From positions 612,501 through 676,500 of the forward strand of contig MCFH01000008.1 in assembly GCA_002104945.1 (NCBI GenBank): DNA of 64,000 nt, read 5' to 3'. Below, piece after piece: positions 10,901-23,700 of the stretch. A model generated the notes under the pieces. The model did not search any database. It was given only the letters and a program-made list of their open reading frames with translations, and was not told the DNA's origin. Numbering within the stretch: position 1 is the stretch's first letter; every line of letters begins with the position of its first letter. The position numbers were made by a program, and so were the translations under genes. Source of the stretch: Piromyces finnis. Taxonomy: Eukaryota > Neocallimastigomycota > Neocallimastigomycetes > Neocallimastigales > Neocallimastigaceae.

Positions 10901-12919
10901 CCAAATAAATTGGCTGATATTAATGAAGAATATAACAACTTTATTGTTAATAAAGGTAATTCTGGAATTAATAATTTACTTCATTCTGCAAGAATGCTTG
11001 AACAACAAAAGAATTATTCAGGAGCTATTGATATATATTTAAAGATTAATGAATCTCTTACTAAGAACAAAGATATCTTACATGCAGCTTGGAGTAAGGC
11101 AGTAGAATTATCTGCTAAATTTGTTTCTCAAAGAGAAATCGAAGTAGTTAATACTGTTGGTACACGTTTAATTCAAGATAGACAATATGATCAAGCTGCT
11201 CAACTCTATATTAGCATACGCATGTATAAGGAAGCAATTGATGCTTATATTATTGGAAAGATGTGGAATAAAGCCAAAGAAATTACAAATATAGCTCCAA
11301 GTTACAAAGATTATGTAGATAATGCCTATGTTAGCCAACTGAAGAATGATGGACAAGCAGATGAACTTGTATCTATTGATGTATCTGCAGGATTAAATAT
11401 GTATATTAAAAATGGAGACTGGGATAAATGTTTAGAAACTTCAAGTGGATATGTATGAATATATGGTTTACTATATTAAAAATGAGTATATAATAATATT
11501 AAAATAAAATCTAAAATATATTAAAAATTAATTATTATTTAAAATAGGGAAAAGAAGTATTAAATAAATATTTAATTCAATATTGTGAAACCTTAATCAA
11601 ATCTCAAAGTTATGATAAAGCAGTTAAGAGTATTATAAAGTACAATGTTCCAAATTTCAAATCTAACTATGATTTGTATTTAGTTATTGCAAGAGAAATA
11701 CTAAAATCTACTAATGTTTCTATTGAAACATATTCAATGTTACGTGAAATGCTATATAAATTGGTATAAAATTATCTCAATATAATATAATATATAAAAA
11801 AAAACAACAGTAATAATAATATAAATATTATTTATATTTCATAATATTATAATCTGTACTAGATATTAATGGAAGGATCCGATCCAAATAATAGTTTACC
11901 ATCTACATTTATTACATATATGTTTATTGTTCATTTAATAACATTAAAGAGTTATTGTTCTAGTAAGAAAGATTTACAAACATTTGCTGCTAAACAATCT
12001 ATCTCATTATTACGTTACACTAATTACATTCCAGTTGATTATGCATTCTATAATGCAGGAAAACTATCTAAGGTTAGTTAATTTATTATAAAAAACAAAT
12101 AGGTTCTAATAGTAATAATAATAATTTTAATTAATTTTTTTTATTTTTTAAAATTAATAGTTATGTGGTATGAATAGTATGGCTTTTGTTACATGGAATA
12201 GATTTTTGGATATTACAGAAGCTATTGATGAAGGAAGTAAATATATTAATGAAAATACTGATTTCCAAAATACCGATGTGCCATTTGATGTTAAATTACC
12301 ATCAGAAAATATGCCTGTATGAATGAATTTTATTTAATGAATTTTATTTCTTCTATAAAATATTTTATATAATATTTTATTATATTAATTTATATTAATT
12401 ATAATATTGTATATATACTTATATATATCAGGAACAGGAAAGAGAAGCTGTTAGAGATTGGATCCTTCAAGTTTCTCTTGACCAAAAGGTTAATCAAGAA
12501 ATTGATAAAAGATTATGTGATGAATGTAACGCAGAAATATATAGTGCAGCATTAGAGTGCTATAATTGTCATGCAAAATATGAACCTTGTATTATAACAG
12601 GTAATTAAATATATAAAAAATGGAATAATTAAAGTAAATTTAATTTTTGTTATTATGTAATATATTTACTATTTATTTATCGTAAAAAGGTTATCCTGTT
12701 TTAAAGAATAAAATCCAATGCAGTCAATGTAAAAAGTCAGCAAATAGAGATGATTGGAATAAATTCATTATGTCTGAGAAGGTATATACTTTATCAAATA
12801 TTTAGTTATTAAAAAATTATGAGTGAATTTTGTTATTAAATGTTTATTATTTGATTAAATTCATATAGGCATGTCCATGGTGTGGAACAAGTCAAAACCC
12901 AATATATTCTTTGAAATGA
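4908..12919 (+). CDS. IFT172: Intraflagellar transport protein 172
   Basis: This is the largest peripheral IFT-B subunit, which carries cargo along flagellar microtubules and acts in turnaround at the tip. Exons: 4908-5090, 5224-5445, 5575-5742, 5860-5962, 6099-6331, 6448-6702, 6817-6908, 7002-7064, 7191-7335, 7460-7573, 7674-7775, 7874-8010, 8150-8257, 8354-8435, 8548-8640, 8732-8945, 9079-9188, 9275-9517, 9639-9909, 9990-10264, 10370-11452, 11548-11763, 11863-12072, 12161-12316, 12432-12600, 12690-12781, 12869-12919. They join in frame into 1,729 residues (human about 1,749). The N-terminal third is two WD40 propellers; the rest is TPR-like helical repeats. Landmarks shared with the family are MAFSPDST-like [25 protein letters not shown] and SFEFAFEL-like AFEFAFEL. 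The C-terminus has several CxxC pairs (CDEC, CYNC, CSQC, CPWC) suggesting zinc binding. Several donors are unusual (GTTTGT, GTTAGT, GTTAAC), and intron 7 appears to be AT-AC. Confidence 0.96.
6909..7001 (+). other. Candidate U12-type AT-AC intron in IFT172
   Basis: Exon 7 ends GA and is followed by ATATCCTTTTT (6909 on), an exact match to the U12-type 5' splice site. A TTCCCTTAACCC word at 6961-6972 matches the U12 branch-point consensus. The intron ends CTTAC at 7001, and joining GA to ATATGGT gives [13 protein letters not shown], which aligns residue by residue with IFT172 of animals. No GT-AG pair restores this frame. The branch point lies about 32 bases from the AC, longer than the usual 10-20. 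Confidence 0.8.
7410..7435. repeat. TA dinucleotide microsatellite in IFT172 intron 9
   Basis: About 13 TA units lie inside the intron between exons ending at 7335 and starting at 7460. It is a simple repeat with no evident role. Confidence 0.8.
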
Positions 12920-15900
12920 GATTTAAAAGTTTAAATAATAATAAATTATTTTATTTATATAATTCTTATATAATTATTAAAAACATTGTTTTTCATATTT
13001 AATAATGAATAATATTCTATTACATTATATTTACAGTTGAGAAAAATACATTGCTATTTTAAATATTTATATATATTAATTATTAATATTTGCACAAATA
13101 ATTTAAAAATAAGAAGCCTTAGAAATGCTTCTTAAAACAAATAAAAGACTATAAAAATATATATATATAAAAGAGAAAATAATTTATTATGAATGTTAGA
13201 ATTATAAGTTTAATTTTATATTGAAACTTTTTTTTTTAGATTTGGGTTAAACAATTTCATTTCTATGTGTGCAAAATTTTTAATCCTTACTTTAATATAT
13301 AAGAATATTTTTTCAGAAAATGGTTTTTTATTTCTAAATAATATATTATAAATTAATAAAGCATTTTTTTACAACATGTAATTAAAATTTTAAATATTTA
13401 AGTTTATTAAACTTCAAAACTTTAATTAATATAAAAATAAGACTTAAGAATGTTCATTGGTTTAAATAACATATATTGAAGTTTTAAATTTTAAATATTA
13501 AATTTTAAAATTTTAAAAAGTAATTAATAAAAGTTTGTGTTACCTTTTCAAAATGAAAACAAAATTAAATTTTAAATTATTAAATAAAAGCCTATTACAT
13601 CTGTAAAAATTAAAGGAATGATGAAGATAGTATAAAAACTAATAAAAGTTTTTTTTTTTTTTTGAGGACTATTTTATTATAATTATTAATAATGTTAAAG
13701 TGAAATGGTTTTTTATGAAGTAAAATTTTAGCTTTTTATTATTAATTTTTATTCATTTAAATAAATCATGTTAAGTTTCATATATTAATTTTTTTACCCC
13801 TTATAAATGTGGATAGTCATGCTGTATTCCTATATCCTAAACCTGAAAGTATTATTTCAAATATAATAATATATATAATATATAATGAAAAATTAATTTA
13901 AATAAAATATTAAAACATATGTTTGTATAGAATTATAAATAATAATAGTAGAACAGCAAACTATCAATTATTTTCTTATTTATTATTGCGATTATAATAT
14001 ATTATTAATATTTCAAATAACTTTTCACATCACCTTTTTTTTTTTTGTAATGATTCATACAAGTAATTTTTTTGAATCCTACTTTTAAGTATAAGCATCT
14101 TATTGATTTTTTGTATTATTATTTAAAATAATTAATAGTGCCATTAATTATAATTTTTATCATTTCTTGTCTTTTTCCATAAATTCATCGTTGCTATTTT
14201 CTTTTTTATTTTTCTTTATTTAATAAATTCTAAAATAATTACTAGTTAATTTTGATTTATTTATATTTTTTTGCGGTGTTTGATTTAGCCTATTTTTTTT
14301 TTTTTTTTTGGTAATTACAAAATAAAAATATATTAGTGAATATTTTAATAATAACTATAGTTTTTCAATTGAATATAATATATTATTTGCTAACATTTTA
14401 TTGTTATATTAAATAAAATTAATTATAATAATAATATATTGAATTTTGGCCTATTTTATATTATTTTATATTGATAGTGTAATTTAATATATTTACAATA
14501 GTAATTAAAATTCATATGATATATTACTATCAAAATATATTATAACAATTATAACTATATTTTCAATTAATATTGATATATTAATGCCAATTCATTTATA
14601 TATCATATTAAATTACAAGAAAAATATAATTCCAAAATATAATTATTAATATATTAATAGCAATATATTATAATATATATAAACATAATATAAATATAAT
14701 AAATAGTGGTGATTTTTGTCTATCTTGTTGTCTATTAAGCTTAATATATTAAATATATTATTCTATTAATTCTATTGATATTTATTATAAAGATAATATA
14801 TGAAGGTCAGTCTCTTATTATAAATTACCATTTTTACATTCTTATTTATTTATTATTATTTGTTAAACTTTATTAATTATTATTTTTATTCTAATTTATT
14901 AATACTTTTATTTTATTTTTTATTTTTTTATTTCCAAACTTACCCAAACTTATTCACATCTACATTTACCATATTTCCTTAATATAATAAATATTATAAA
15001 AATCAATTTAAAATAATATAAAATAAATAATAAAAAAAAACGCTTCAGCATATTTATTAAATTATTCATATATCTTTATCAGCAAAATCCACATAAACAG
15101 ATATTTTTACTTTATTTTTTAATATAGTAATAGATAATCTATGTTTTTAACACATTTTGAAATGTTGAATTAAATTTTTCAAAATACTGTAATAAAGCAA
15201 TTGTTAGTTATATATATACATAAAAATAAAATATATCTCTAATAAACATATATTTATTTATTTTTATTAGTACTAAATATATATATTTTTTTATATTTAA
15301 ATTAGGTTATATTATTATTGAAATTTGAAAATAATAAAAATTATAATATAAAAATTGGATTATATTCTTTATAATATTTAAAGAAGATAACTGTTTTAGT
15401 ATTTTATAAAAAGTTATATTCAATTTTCAATACTCCAACTTTATAATTATCAATCTCTATACTTAATATTCAATAATTATTCTTTTGTAAATAAGAAGTA
15501 CTTCTTATTATCGAAAGAGAATTACAAAATCATTATAAATATCATAAAATATTTAGTATTTTTTATATTTTCATTTTATCTTTTTATTAAAAATAGAATA
15601 AATAATAAACAAGTATTATTTCATTTTGATTAAATAAATAAAAAAAATAAAAAGAAAAAATAATATAAAATAAAATAGAACATAAAACATACTTCTTGGT
15701 AATACCCGCATATTTTTTGCTATTATTGAAATATATTATTTCATAATATCAAAAATACACATAAACAAGTGAAATAAAAAAAAGCAATTTTAATTCAAAG
15801 CGTTTAAACAAATAAAAAAATTAAAACAATAATAAAATATATACAATATATTTTAAAAATTTGTAAATATAAAATAATATCAATAATAACTAATTTAACG

Positions 15901-16066
15901 TCGTCGCAATTCGTCGCAATTCAAGTAATTATTTATAAAAATATAATATATATTTTCCAAAAAAAAAAAAAAAAAAACAATATATTTTGTGAAATTTTAT
16001 TAATTAATTTGTATTTTTTTTCTTTTTAAATGTATTTGTATATATAAAGTATACTAATAAATAATA
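12920..16066. other. 3.1-kb spacer, no gene seen
   Basis: This is an AT-rich stretch without any open frame that resembles a protein and without a recognisable tRNA or rRNA. It has many poly-A/poly-T tracts (for example around 13649, 14036, 14290 and 15959). The last part, from about 15,600, is the 5' region of the PAS-kinase gene and includes the tandem 10-mer at 15901-15920. Confidence 0.6.
15901..15920 (+). promoter_or_regulatory. Tandem 10-mer upstream of the PAS-eIF2-alpha kinase
   Basis: TCGTCGCAAT occurs twice head to tail, 147 bp upstream of the ATG at 16067. It is the only GC-containing word in several hundred bases of A/T, so it stands out as a possible transcription-factor site. 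Its reverse complement, ATTGCGACGA, loosely resembles bZIP (C/EBP-ATF type) sites; that reading is speculative. Confidence 0.35.
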
Positions 16067-19000
16067 ATGTATACAGCATGCAATGATTTATTAAACTCAC
16101 CTTTACGTACTTCAACTGGAAGTTCATTATCATTTTCAAATGTCACATTTTTACTAAATTCAATACCGGAATCTATAGTAATAATATCTGAAAAAGGATT
16201 AATTCTTGAATTAAATTCGGCAACTTCAAGATTATTTGGTTGGACAAAAGATGAAATTGTAAGTTCTTTTTTAATTTTTAATATAATATATTTATTGTAG
16301 ATAATTATAATAATGCATAAGTTTTGAAATATCAAATTATATTAATATGATTTTGTCTATATAGATAAATAGAAAAAACATTAGTTTTTTATTAACTAAT
16401 AGAGATGGTGAGAAATTAATGAATATAATTAATAATGAGGAATTATCATCATATGTTGAATCATGTTTTCATTATCATGGTTTAAATAAAAATGGATCGA
16501 CATTTCCATGTGATATAAGTCTTGGACTTTTTCCAAAATCCTTATTAGAAACTTCGTCAGTATCATCATCTTTATCTATTAAAATGTATTCTAATAATGC
16601 CATAGTAGTTGTTATAAACACAAATAAAAAAGTATATCGTTCAAGTGATTCAGTTTTATTAGATTTGAAATCAAGATATCAAAATGAATATGAAGAAATC
16701 AAAACACTTGGAAAAGGCGGTTTTGGTCAAGTATATAAGGCCAGAAATCGTCTTGATGGTCAGTTATATGCAATAAAAAAAATAAAACTACAGAGTAAAC
16801 CTAAAGAATTTAGTAGTAATTTTGATTTACAAGGCATTGTAAATCCTAAATCATTTAATTCTCAAAATACTACTTCAACAACCACATCTAATCTGTCTTT
16901 TCTTTCAGAAGAAGATTTAAGAATTGTTCGTGAAGTAAAAACATTCGCAAGAATTTCTAATCATCCAAATATTGTAAGATATCATGCTTCTTGGATTGAA
17001 GTTGAAGAAAAAAGATCTAAGAAGGATAAAAATAATTCTAATGGTGATGACGATAGTTTAGATAGTTCATGTGATGAGGATGATGAAATTGATGAAAGTT
17101 ATAATAATATTGAAAAAAATTTAGAAAATAGCTATTCTTACTCAAATAATAGTAGTGTTAGTAATAATGTAAACTTCCATAGCCATGGAAGTAGTCTAAG
17201 TGATGAATCTAGACAACAAACTTCAAATGATTTTATTATATCTTTTGTTGATACACAAAATAGAAATAATACCAATATTAATAATGATAGCAATAATAAC
17301 ATAAGTGAAAGGATTAATAATAGTTCTAACGAATATTTTATTAATATGAATGATTTAGATTCTTTACATAGTAATGATAGTAAAAGTAGTGGAAGTGATG
17401 AAAGTGATGAAAGTGATGACTCCACAAATATTAATAGTTCTAAAGAAAATTCTTATACTCCATTTTCTTTCATATCTAATGAGGATAATTCAAAATCTTA
17501 TGAACATATACGTCTTAATTCATTGCAAATCCAAAAAAATAGAAAAAAGAAATTAAGTTTAGATCCAATTAACACTTCAGTTATTAAACCACAGGAAAAG
17601 AAAAATAATTTGATGCTTTATTTAATTATTCAAATGGAACTTTGCTCAGGTCAAACTTTAGAAACGTGGATTCATGAACGTAATAAATTGACAGAAAAGA
17701 AAGAAATTCACGTGGATAGAAAAGTTATTTTTAAGATTTTTAAACAAATCGTTCAAGCAATTGCTCATGTTCATTGGAATGGCTGCATCCATCGCGATGT
17801 AAAACCAGCAAATGTATTTTTACAAGATGATAATCATATTCTATTAGGTGATTTTGGTCTTGCAAAAGATGTTGATCTTAACGTTAACTCACCTAAAACT
17901 GAAACAATACCATTTTCAACAACATTAGTTGATAATGAAGATGAATATGAGCTTTCGTCCGAAATATTAAAAGAACTTAAGGATAATGAAACTGAAATAA
18001 CATCAGCTCAAGTTTCAAAATTTCACAAATTAACTTCTGGTGTAGGTACATACATATATGCATCTCCAGAACAATTAGCTTCATCTCAAGGATATGATAA
18101 TAAAACTGATATTTATTCTCTTGGAATTTTATTATTTGAATTACTATGGCCGTTTAAAACTGGTATGGAACGAATAAAGACTTTAACCAATATTAGAGAT
18201 GGTAAGTTTCCAGATAATTTTGTTGAAAAATGGCCATTGGAACTACCATTTTTAAAAAGTTTATTAAATCCGGATCCAGCATTACGCCCAACGGCACAAG
18301 AGATTTTAGACTCTGAAGTCTTAAACATTAATTATATTACGCCTTTATATAGTAATCCCACAAATTTATTAAATGCTCTTGATCTACGTGTAACTCGTAT
18401 TTCACTTGATCCAAATGAAAGTTTAGTAATAACTGGAAGAGGTAAATCTAAAGAAAGAAAAGGTCATAATAAAACCTTATCAACCACATCCAAAATAATT
18501 AAAAATTATAGTGATTGTGGTGCATGTAAACAAAAGGATTTAGCCATCAATTCATTTAAAAGTCAATTTGTTAAAACTAAGGATACCATAATTAAATTGG
18601 AAGGTAAATATAACATTATTTAATCTTGTAACTTGTAATATTCTAATTATAATCATGTATTTTTTAAAATATTATATATTGTATTGATTTTCAATTTTTT
18701 AATAATAATAAATCCTTCTTTCATAGATTCTGTTGCCAAAGCCTCAAGACGTGTTTGGGTAGTTTCTATAATTACTTTTTTTATTGGCAGTATTCTTACA
18801 TTAGGCATAACTTCTTTTATTACTAACAGAAATAGTGGATCTTTATTCGACACTTCATCAATCCGATCTACTGATATACCTATTAATATGAAAGCTAGTT
18901 TGCATAGTAGTTTAGATATAAATGACAAGTATAATTTAGCTCACGCATCAGAAATACAAGAAATACCTGTAATAAATGAAGTTCCAGTTATTCAAGAAAT

Positions 19001-19289
19001 ACAAGATGATCATGCTCAAATTGATAAATCTAATTTTATATCAAAAAAAAGTAAATTTAATAAGGAAAAAATCGAAATCAATGATGAAAAATTAAATAAA
19101 AGGTTAGGAAAAGAGAATAGTTATAAATCAAACAATAATAAAGTTAAAAGCAAAGATTTTACTGTAACTCAAACATTTTCTATTAATTATTTTTATCAAA
19201 GTAAAACAATTACTGTTACTAGAACAAAAACAAGAGTAATTACTTATAGTACTAGTACGCAATCAGATATTTCAATTCCAACAATTTAG
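16067..19289 (+). CDS. PAS-domain eIF2-alpha kinase with C-terminal membrane segment
   Basis: Exons 16067-16258, 16365-18603 and 18727-19289 join in frame (997 residues). Residues about 28-155 form a PAS domain (LLNSIPESIVIIS, LELNSATSRLFGWTKDEI, then HGLNKNGSTFPCDISLGL and AIVVVINTNKK). The kinase spans about 170-730: Gly loop LGKGGFG 179-185, Lys 202, HRD 540-542, DFG 560-562, and SPEQ in place of APE. The blocks NIVRYHASWIE, IIQMELCSGQTL and PFKTGMERIKTLTNIRDGKFP are diagnostic of eIF2-alpha kinases, as is the long acidic Ser/Asn insert of about 200 residues between N- and C-lobe strands. A hydrophobic stretch at 820-843 is probably a membrane segment, followed by a 154-residue tail. Known eIF2 kinases have other sensors (GCN2 HisRS-like, PERK lumenal, HRI heme, PKR dsRNA). 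If intron 2 is retained, translation stops at 18623 without the membrane segment. Confidence 0.88.
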
Positions 19290-19568
19290 ATTTACTCAAT
19301 AACAATTAAAAAATAAAATATAATAACCCAAAAAAATATTAGTAATAATAATAAAAATTAAAATAACAATATCAAATTTAATTGAAAAATATCTTCCCAT
19401 AAATAAACTATTAAAAAAACTTGGTTTATTCTTTTAATTTTAATATAATTCTTATTATACTAAAATTAAAAATCATATCTAGTAATATTTTCACAATTTA
19501 TTATTAGTTACAAAAAAATAAAAAAGAATAAGATCAAACCAATAACAGCAACAAAGCAACAACAATAA

Positions 19569-19601
<33 letters not shown>

Positions 19602-20259
19602 AAGAAAGAAAGAAAAATGAAAAATAAATGAATAGATAAATTAAAAAATTTTTTTTTTATTCACATTTATTTAATTTTTATTTTTTTTAAATAAAGATAT
19701 AAAATTAAAAAATAAAATATAATAAAATAAGAAAAAAAATAAAAATAAATAAAAATATAAGTATACCTAAAAAAAAAAAAAAAAAAAGGTAAAATAAAAG
19801 TAATACTTAAATAAATAATACAAAATTATTATACACTGAAATTTAATGTAATTGTCTATTTTAGTTATTTCTTTTAAGTGTATTAATTATTTATCCAATA
19901 ATGAAATATATATATATATATAATTTAAATAATATTGCAAAAATTTTTGTATTGTTTTTGTTTACTATTATGGAAATAATAATTTTAAATTAAGATTTTT
20001 AAAATTTTAAAGCAATTTAGGATTTATAATAATGATTTACAAAATAGAAATTAAAATATGTATATATATATTATTAAAATATTATTTTATGAATATATTT
20101 ATTATGTACTAAGCAATAAAATAGATAAATATATTATTACTAAAAAAATAAATACACATTTTAATAAATGTATGAATAAAAATTGACTTCTATAAATTAT
20201 TAAACTTTTTTTCTATATATTATAAAATATATACTAAAATAATAATAAAATATAAAATC

Positions 20260-20304
<45 letters not shown>

Positions 20305-20779
20305 TTACTAATTTATCGAAGATATTTTTTGACAATATTCTACTTTGCTTTAGTGAATTATATATAATTCAAAGTGATTACCATTTTCATATAAAAATAT
20401 AAAATATTTTTTTAAAAAATAATTTATAAATAATAATAATAAATATTAGTAAAGTGTAAACTATTAATTTATAATATTCAATAATTAATAATTATATACT
20501 ATTATTTGAATTTTATGAAAAATAGTCGATATTTTTAATACCATAGTATATTATATATGATTAAAATTTCTATTATTTGATGATAACCATTTATATTAGA
20601 TAAATAGACTGAAATCTAAATTATACAAAATTCACATTGAAATATATTATTCTATTATATTATACATCCGCAAGTCATTATTATTTGAAACAAGATATTG
20701 AGAAAAAAAAAAAAAAAAAAAAAAAACAAGAAAACAATAATAACGGTTTATTCAACAATATTCATATTTAATATTAAAA
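19290..20779. other. Spacer with A-tracts, no gene seen
   Basis: AT-rich intergenic DNA between two plus-strand genes. It contains long A runs (about 19569-19599 followed by GAAA repeats, 19771-19787 and 20704-20726), an AAT microsatellite (20260-20300), and no plausible coding frame. The A run at 20704-20726 lies about 55 bp before the EML-like start codon. Confidence 0.6.
20260..20300. repeat. AAT trinucleotide microsatellite
   Basis: About 13 uninterrupted AAT units in the spacer upstream of the EML-like gene. Confidence 0.85.
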
Positions 20780-23700
20780 ATGAATTGTTGTTGTTTATTC
20801 AAGAAAAAAAGTAAAAAAAATATATCGACAGAATATTTAGATTCTGTAAATTCACGTGTAAATGTTCTATCAACAAGTGAACTCAATTGTTCAAAAGATG
20901 AAAATCCAACAGGTAAATAGTAAATAATTATTTATTCAAAGACCAAATATATTTATTAATTAAATAAATCATCATATTATATCAAAAAAAAAAAAAAAAA
21001 AAAGATATTCAAAAGGAAATTCCTGCTATAATTGATATCGCAAGCATTAATGAAAGAGCAACTAAGCAAAAATGGAATGTCTCATCAAAGGTCAGTTTTT
21101 GAGATATATATTATATGTCATGATATTATGATATTTTTATTTAATTTTACTAAGATAGTAACGATTATATTTTATTATTATTATTAAAAATAGTTCGATT
21201 TATTATGCTTAGACAGAATTCTAAGTCCATTAAAGGAATATTCATTAAATGTTGAGTTACCACCAAAAACATTAAGTATAGAAAATGTTTATGGTAAGGC
21301 ATTGGAATTTATAATAAATTAAAATATTTTATGTAATAATAATAACATTATTACATATATTTTAATATTGATGAATATATTTTATTTTCATTTAAAAAGG
21401 GTATCAAGGAATATATGCAAGAAAAAATCTATATTATCCAATGGATTCACCAAGTGCTCAACCTATTATATATTTTTCAGGAAAATTAGGTATTTTGTCT
21501 TATTTTTCACTTAAAATTCAAGTGTTTTATACAGGCCACAATAGACCAATTACATGTATGGCAATTCATCCTGATAGTAAAATATGTGCAACTGGAGAAT
21601 ATGGATCTGGCCCATCAATTCATATATGGAATATTCCATATATTGAAAGAGCTGATAGTAGAGATTATGAAACGAACATTGTAAAACCATTGTTTATATT
21701 AAATTTAGACAAAAGATTTATACAAACAGTTTGTATATCATTTTCAAGATGTGGTAATTGGTTAATTGTTATTGCTTTAAATCAATCTTATATTTCTGAA
21801 GTAAATAAAAAAAAATAATTTTAGTCATTATATAATAATAAAAATAATAATTAATTGATTAAGAGTAATACGCTAATAATATATATTAAAAAATATTATA
21901 CTATAGATTTTATGTTATGATTGGAAAAAAGGAAAAGAAGTTAGCTGTCAACTTTGTCATGATGATAAAGTAAAATCATATATAATGAATAATTATAAAG
22001 ATAAATTATCAACTTATTATTAATGGTATTATTATGTATTTTAAATAATTTTATTAAATTATATTTAGGTATTCAATCTTATTGTAAATCCATTTTCAAG
22101 AAGAGAATTTGTAACTCTTGGAGTAAAACATATTAGATTTTGGTCTATAGACAATTTAATTCATCCTGTAGATAACTCCGAAAAGAATCAAAACCTCACA
22201 GTTGTAATTTTTATTTTTATATAAAAGCATTAAAATATTATTATAAATACTAATTTTAATTACCAAATTTTATTATTATTTAGTCACATATTAGTGGAGC
22301 TTATTTAAAATCAAAAACATTCGCATCAGGGACAATCAAAGGGGATGTTTATTTCTGGAAAAATTGTTTATTGAGTGTCGTTTGTAATAACGTTCATAAA
22401 GTATGCTTTATTTTTTATTTATTCATTATTAATATATAAATTATATATTAATTATTTTAAAATTATTTTAAACATACAAATTATTAAATTAAAAAAAAAA
22501 AACATCACCAATAATAAAACAATAAATTATACATTTAAACATAATATAAAATAATAATGTATCCGATAACAGGGTCCAGTAACTGTAGTATCACCATTAC
22601 CAAATAATAATTTTTTAACAGGTGGTCGTGATGGTAGAATTGTATATTGGAATGAACAACATCAACCCATAAATGAATATACTTTCGATAATAATTCATG
22701 TATTCGTTCTATCGACGCTGGTGGTTTAGAAGGTATATTATGGGGCTGGGGAGATGGTATTGGTAGAAGAGCTAGTAGATCATTTAAAGGACTTAATGGT
22801 GGTTTTAAAAATAGAGCTTCTGTCTGTTCAAATTCATTTTTACAAGAACTTACGAGATCAAATTCATTATTGACTGTTTCTAGTAATACTTATAGTGTAA
22901 ATGTTAATAACATTTCCAATAATCTTGAAATATTGTCAAATGATGAGCCTGTAGATGAACAAAAAATGGCCGATATTTCATATATTGTTGGATGTGAAGA
23001 TTCCAGTATGTATATATTTTCTCAAACAGATAAGGAACCAATAAGATTAACCGAAGTAAATTATAATCTAATATTATTAAAAAAAGTAAAAATGATAATT
23101 TTTCATATTGAATTATATAATATATATAACTTTATTATAAAAAGGGTTCTTATTGTAGTTCTGATGGATATGAATTATGGGGTTTAGATACTCATCCATT
23201 AAATTCAAATATATTTATTACAGCTGGTGATGATGGTTTTATTAAAGTTTATAATTTAGAAAAAAAAGAACTTGTATGTTAATTATTTTAATATTTTTTA
23301 TATTGCTGAATAAATATTAATTAACAATATTATATATAAATAATAATTATAAAATTAATAAAATAGATAAGAAAAAAAAATTATGGTATAAGACTTCGTT
23401 CTATATGTTATAATCCATCTGGAATAAATATAGCTGTAGGAACAAACGATGGAAGTGTAAGTATTACTTATTACTTAAATATTAAATATAATTATAAAAA
23501 ATTATTTAAAAAGTAATAATTTTTTATTAACAAACATATAATATTTGTTATATTTTAATAGTTCTTCATTGTTAATGAAAATCTTGATATTATAATAAGT
23601 GCAATAATCGATAGAAGAGCTACTATTTATGATTTAGCGTATTCGCCAAATGGTAAATACTTAGCAGTAGCTAGTCATGATAATTATATTGATATATATG

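Noticed and set aside
18684-19289. Separate small membrane protein gene after the kinase
   Set aside because: Its apparent start is not preceded by a promoter-like gap; a GT-AG intron joins it in frame to the kinase. Still possible if RNA shows otherwise.
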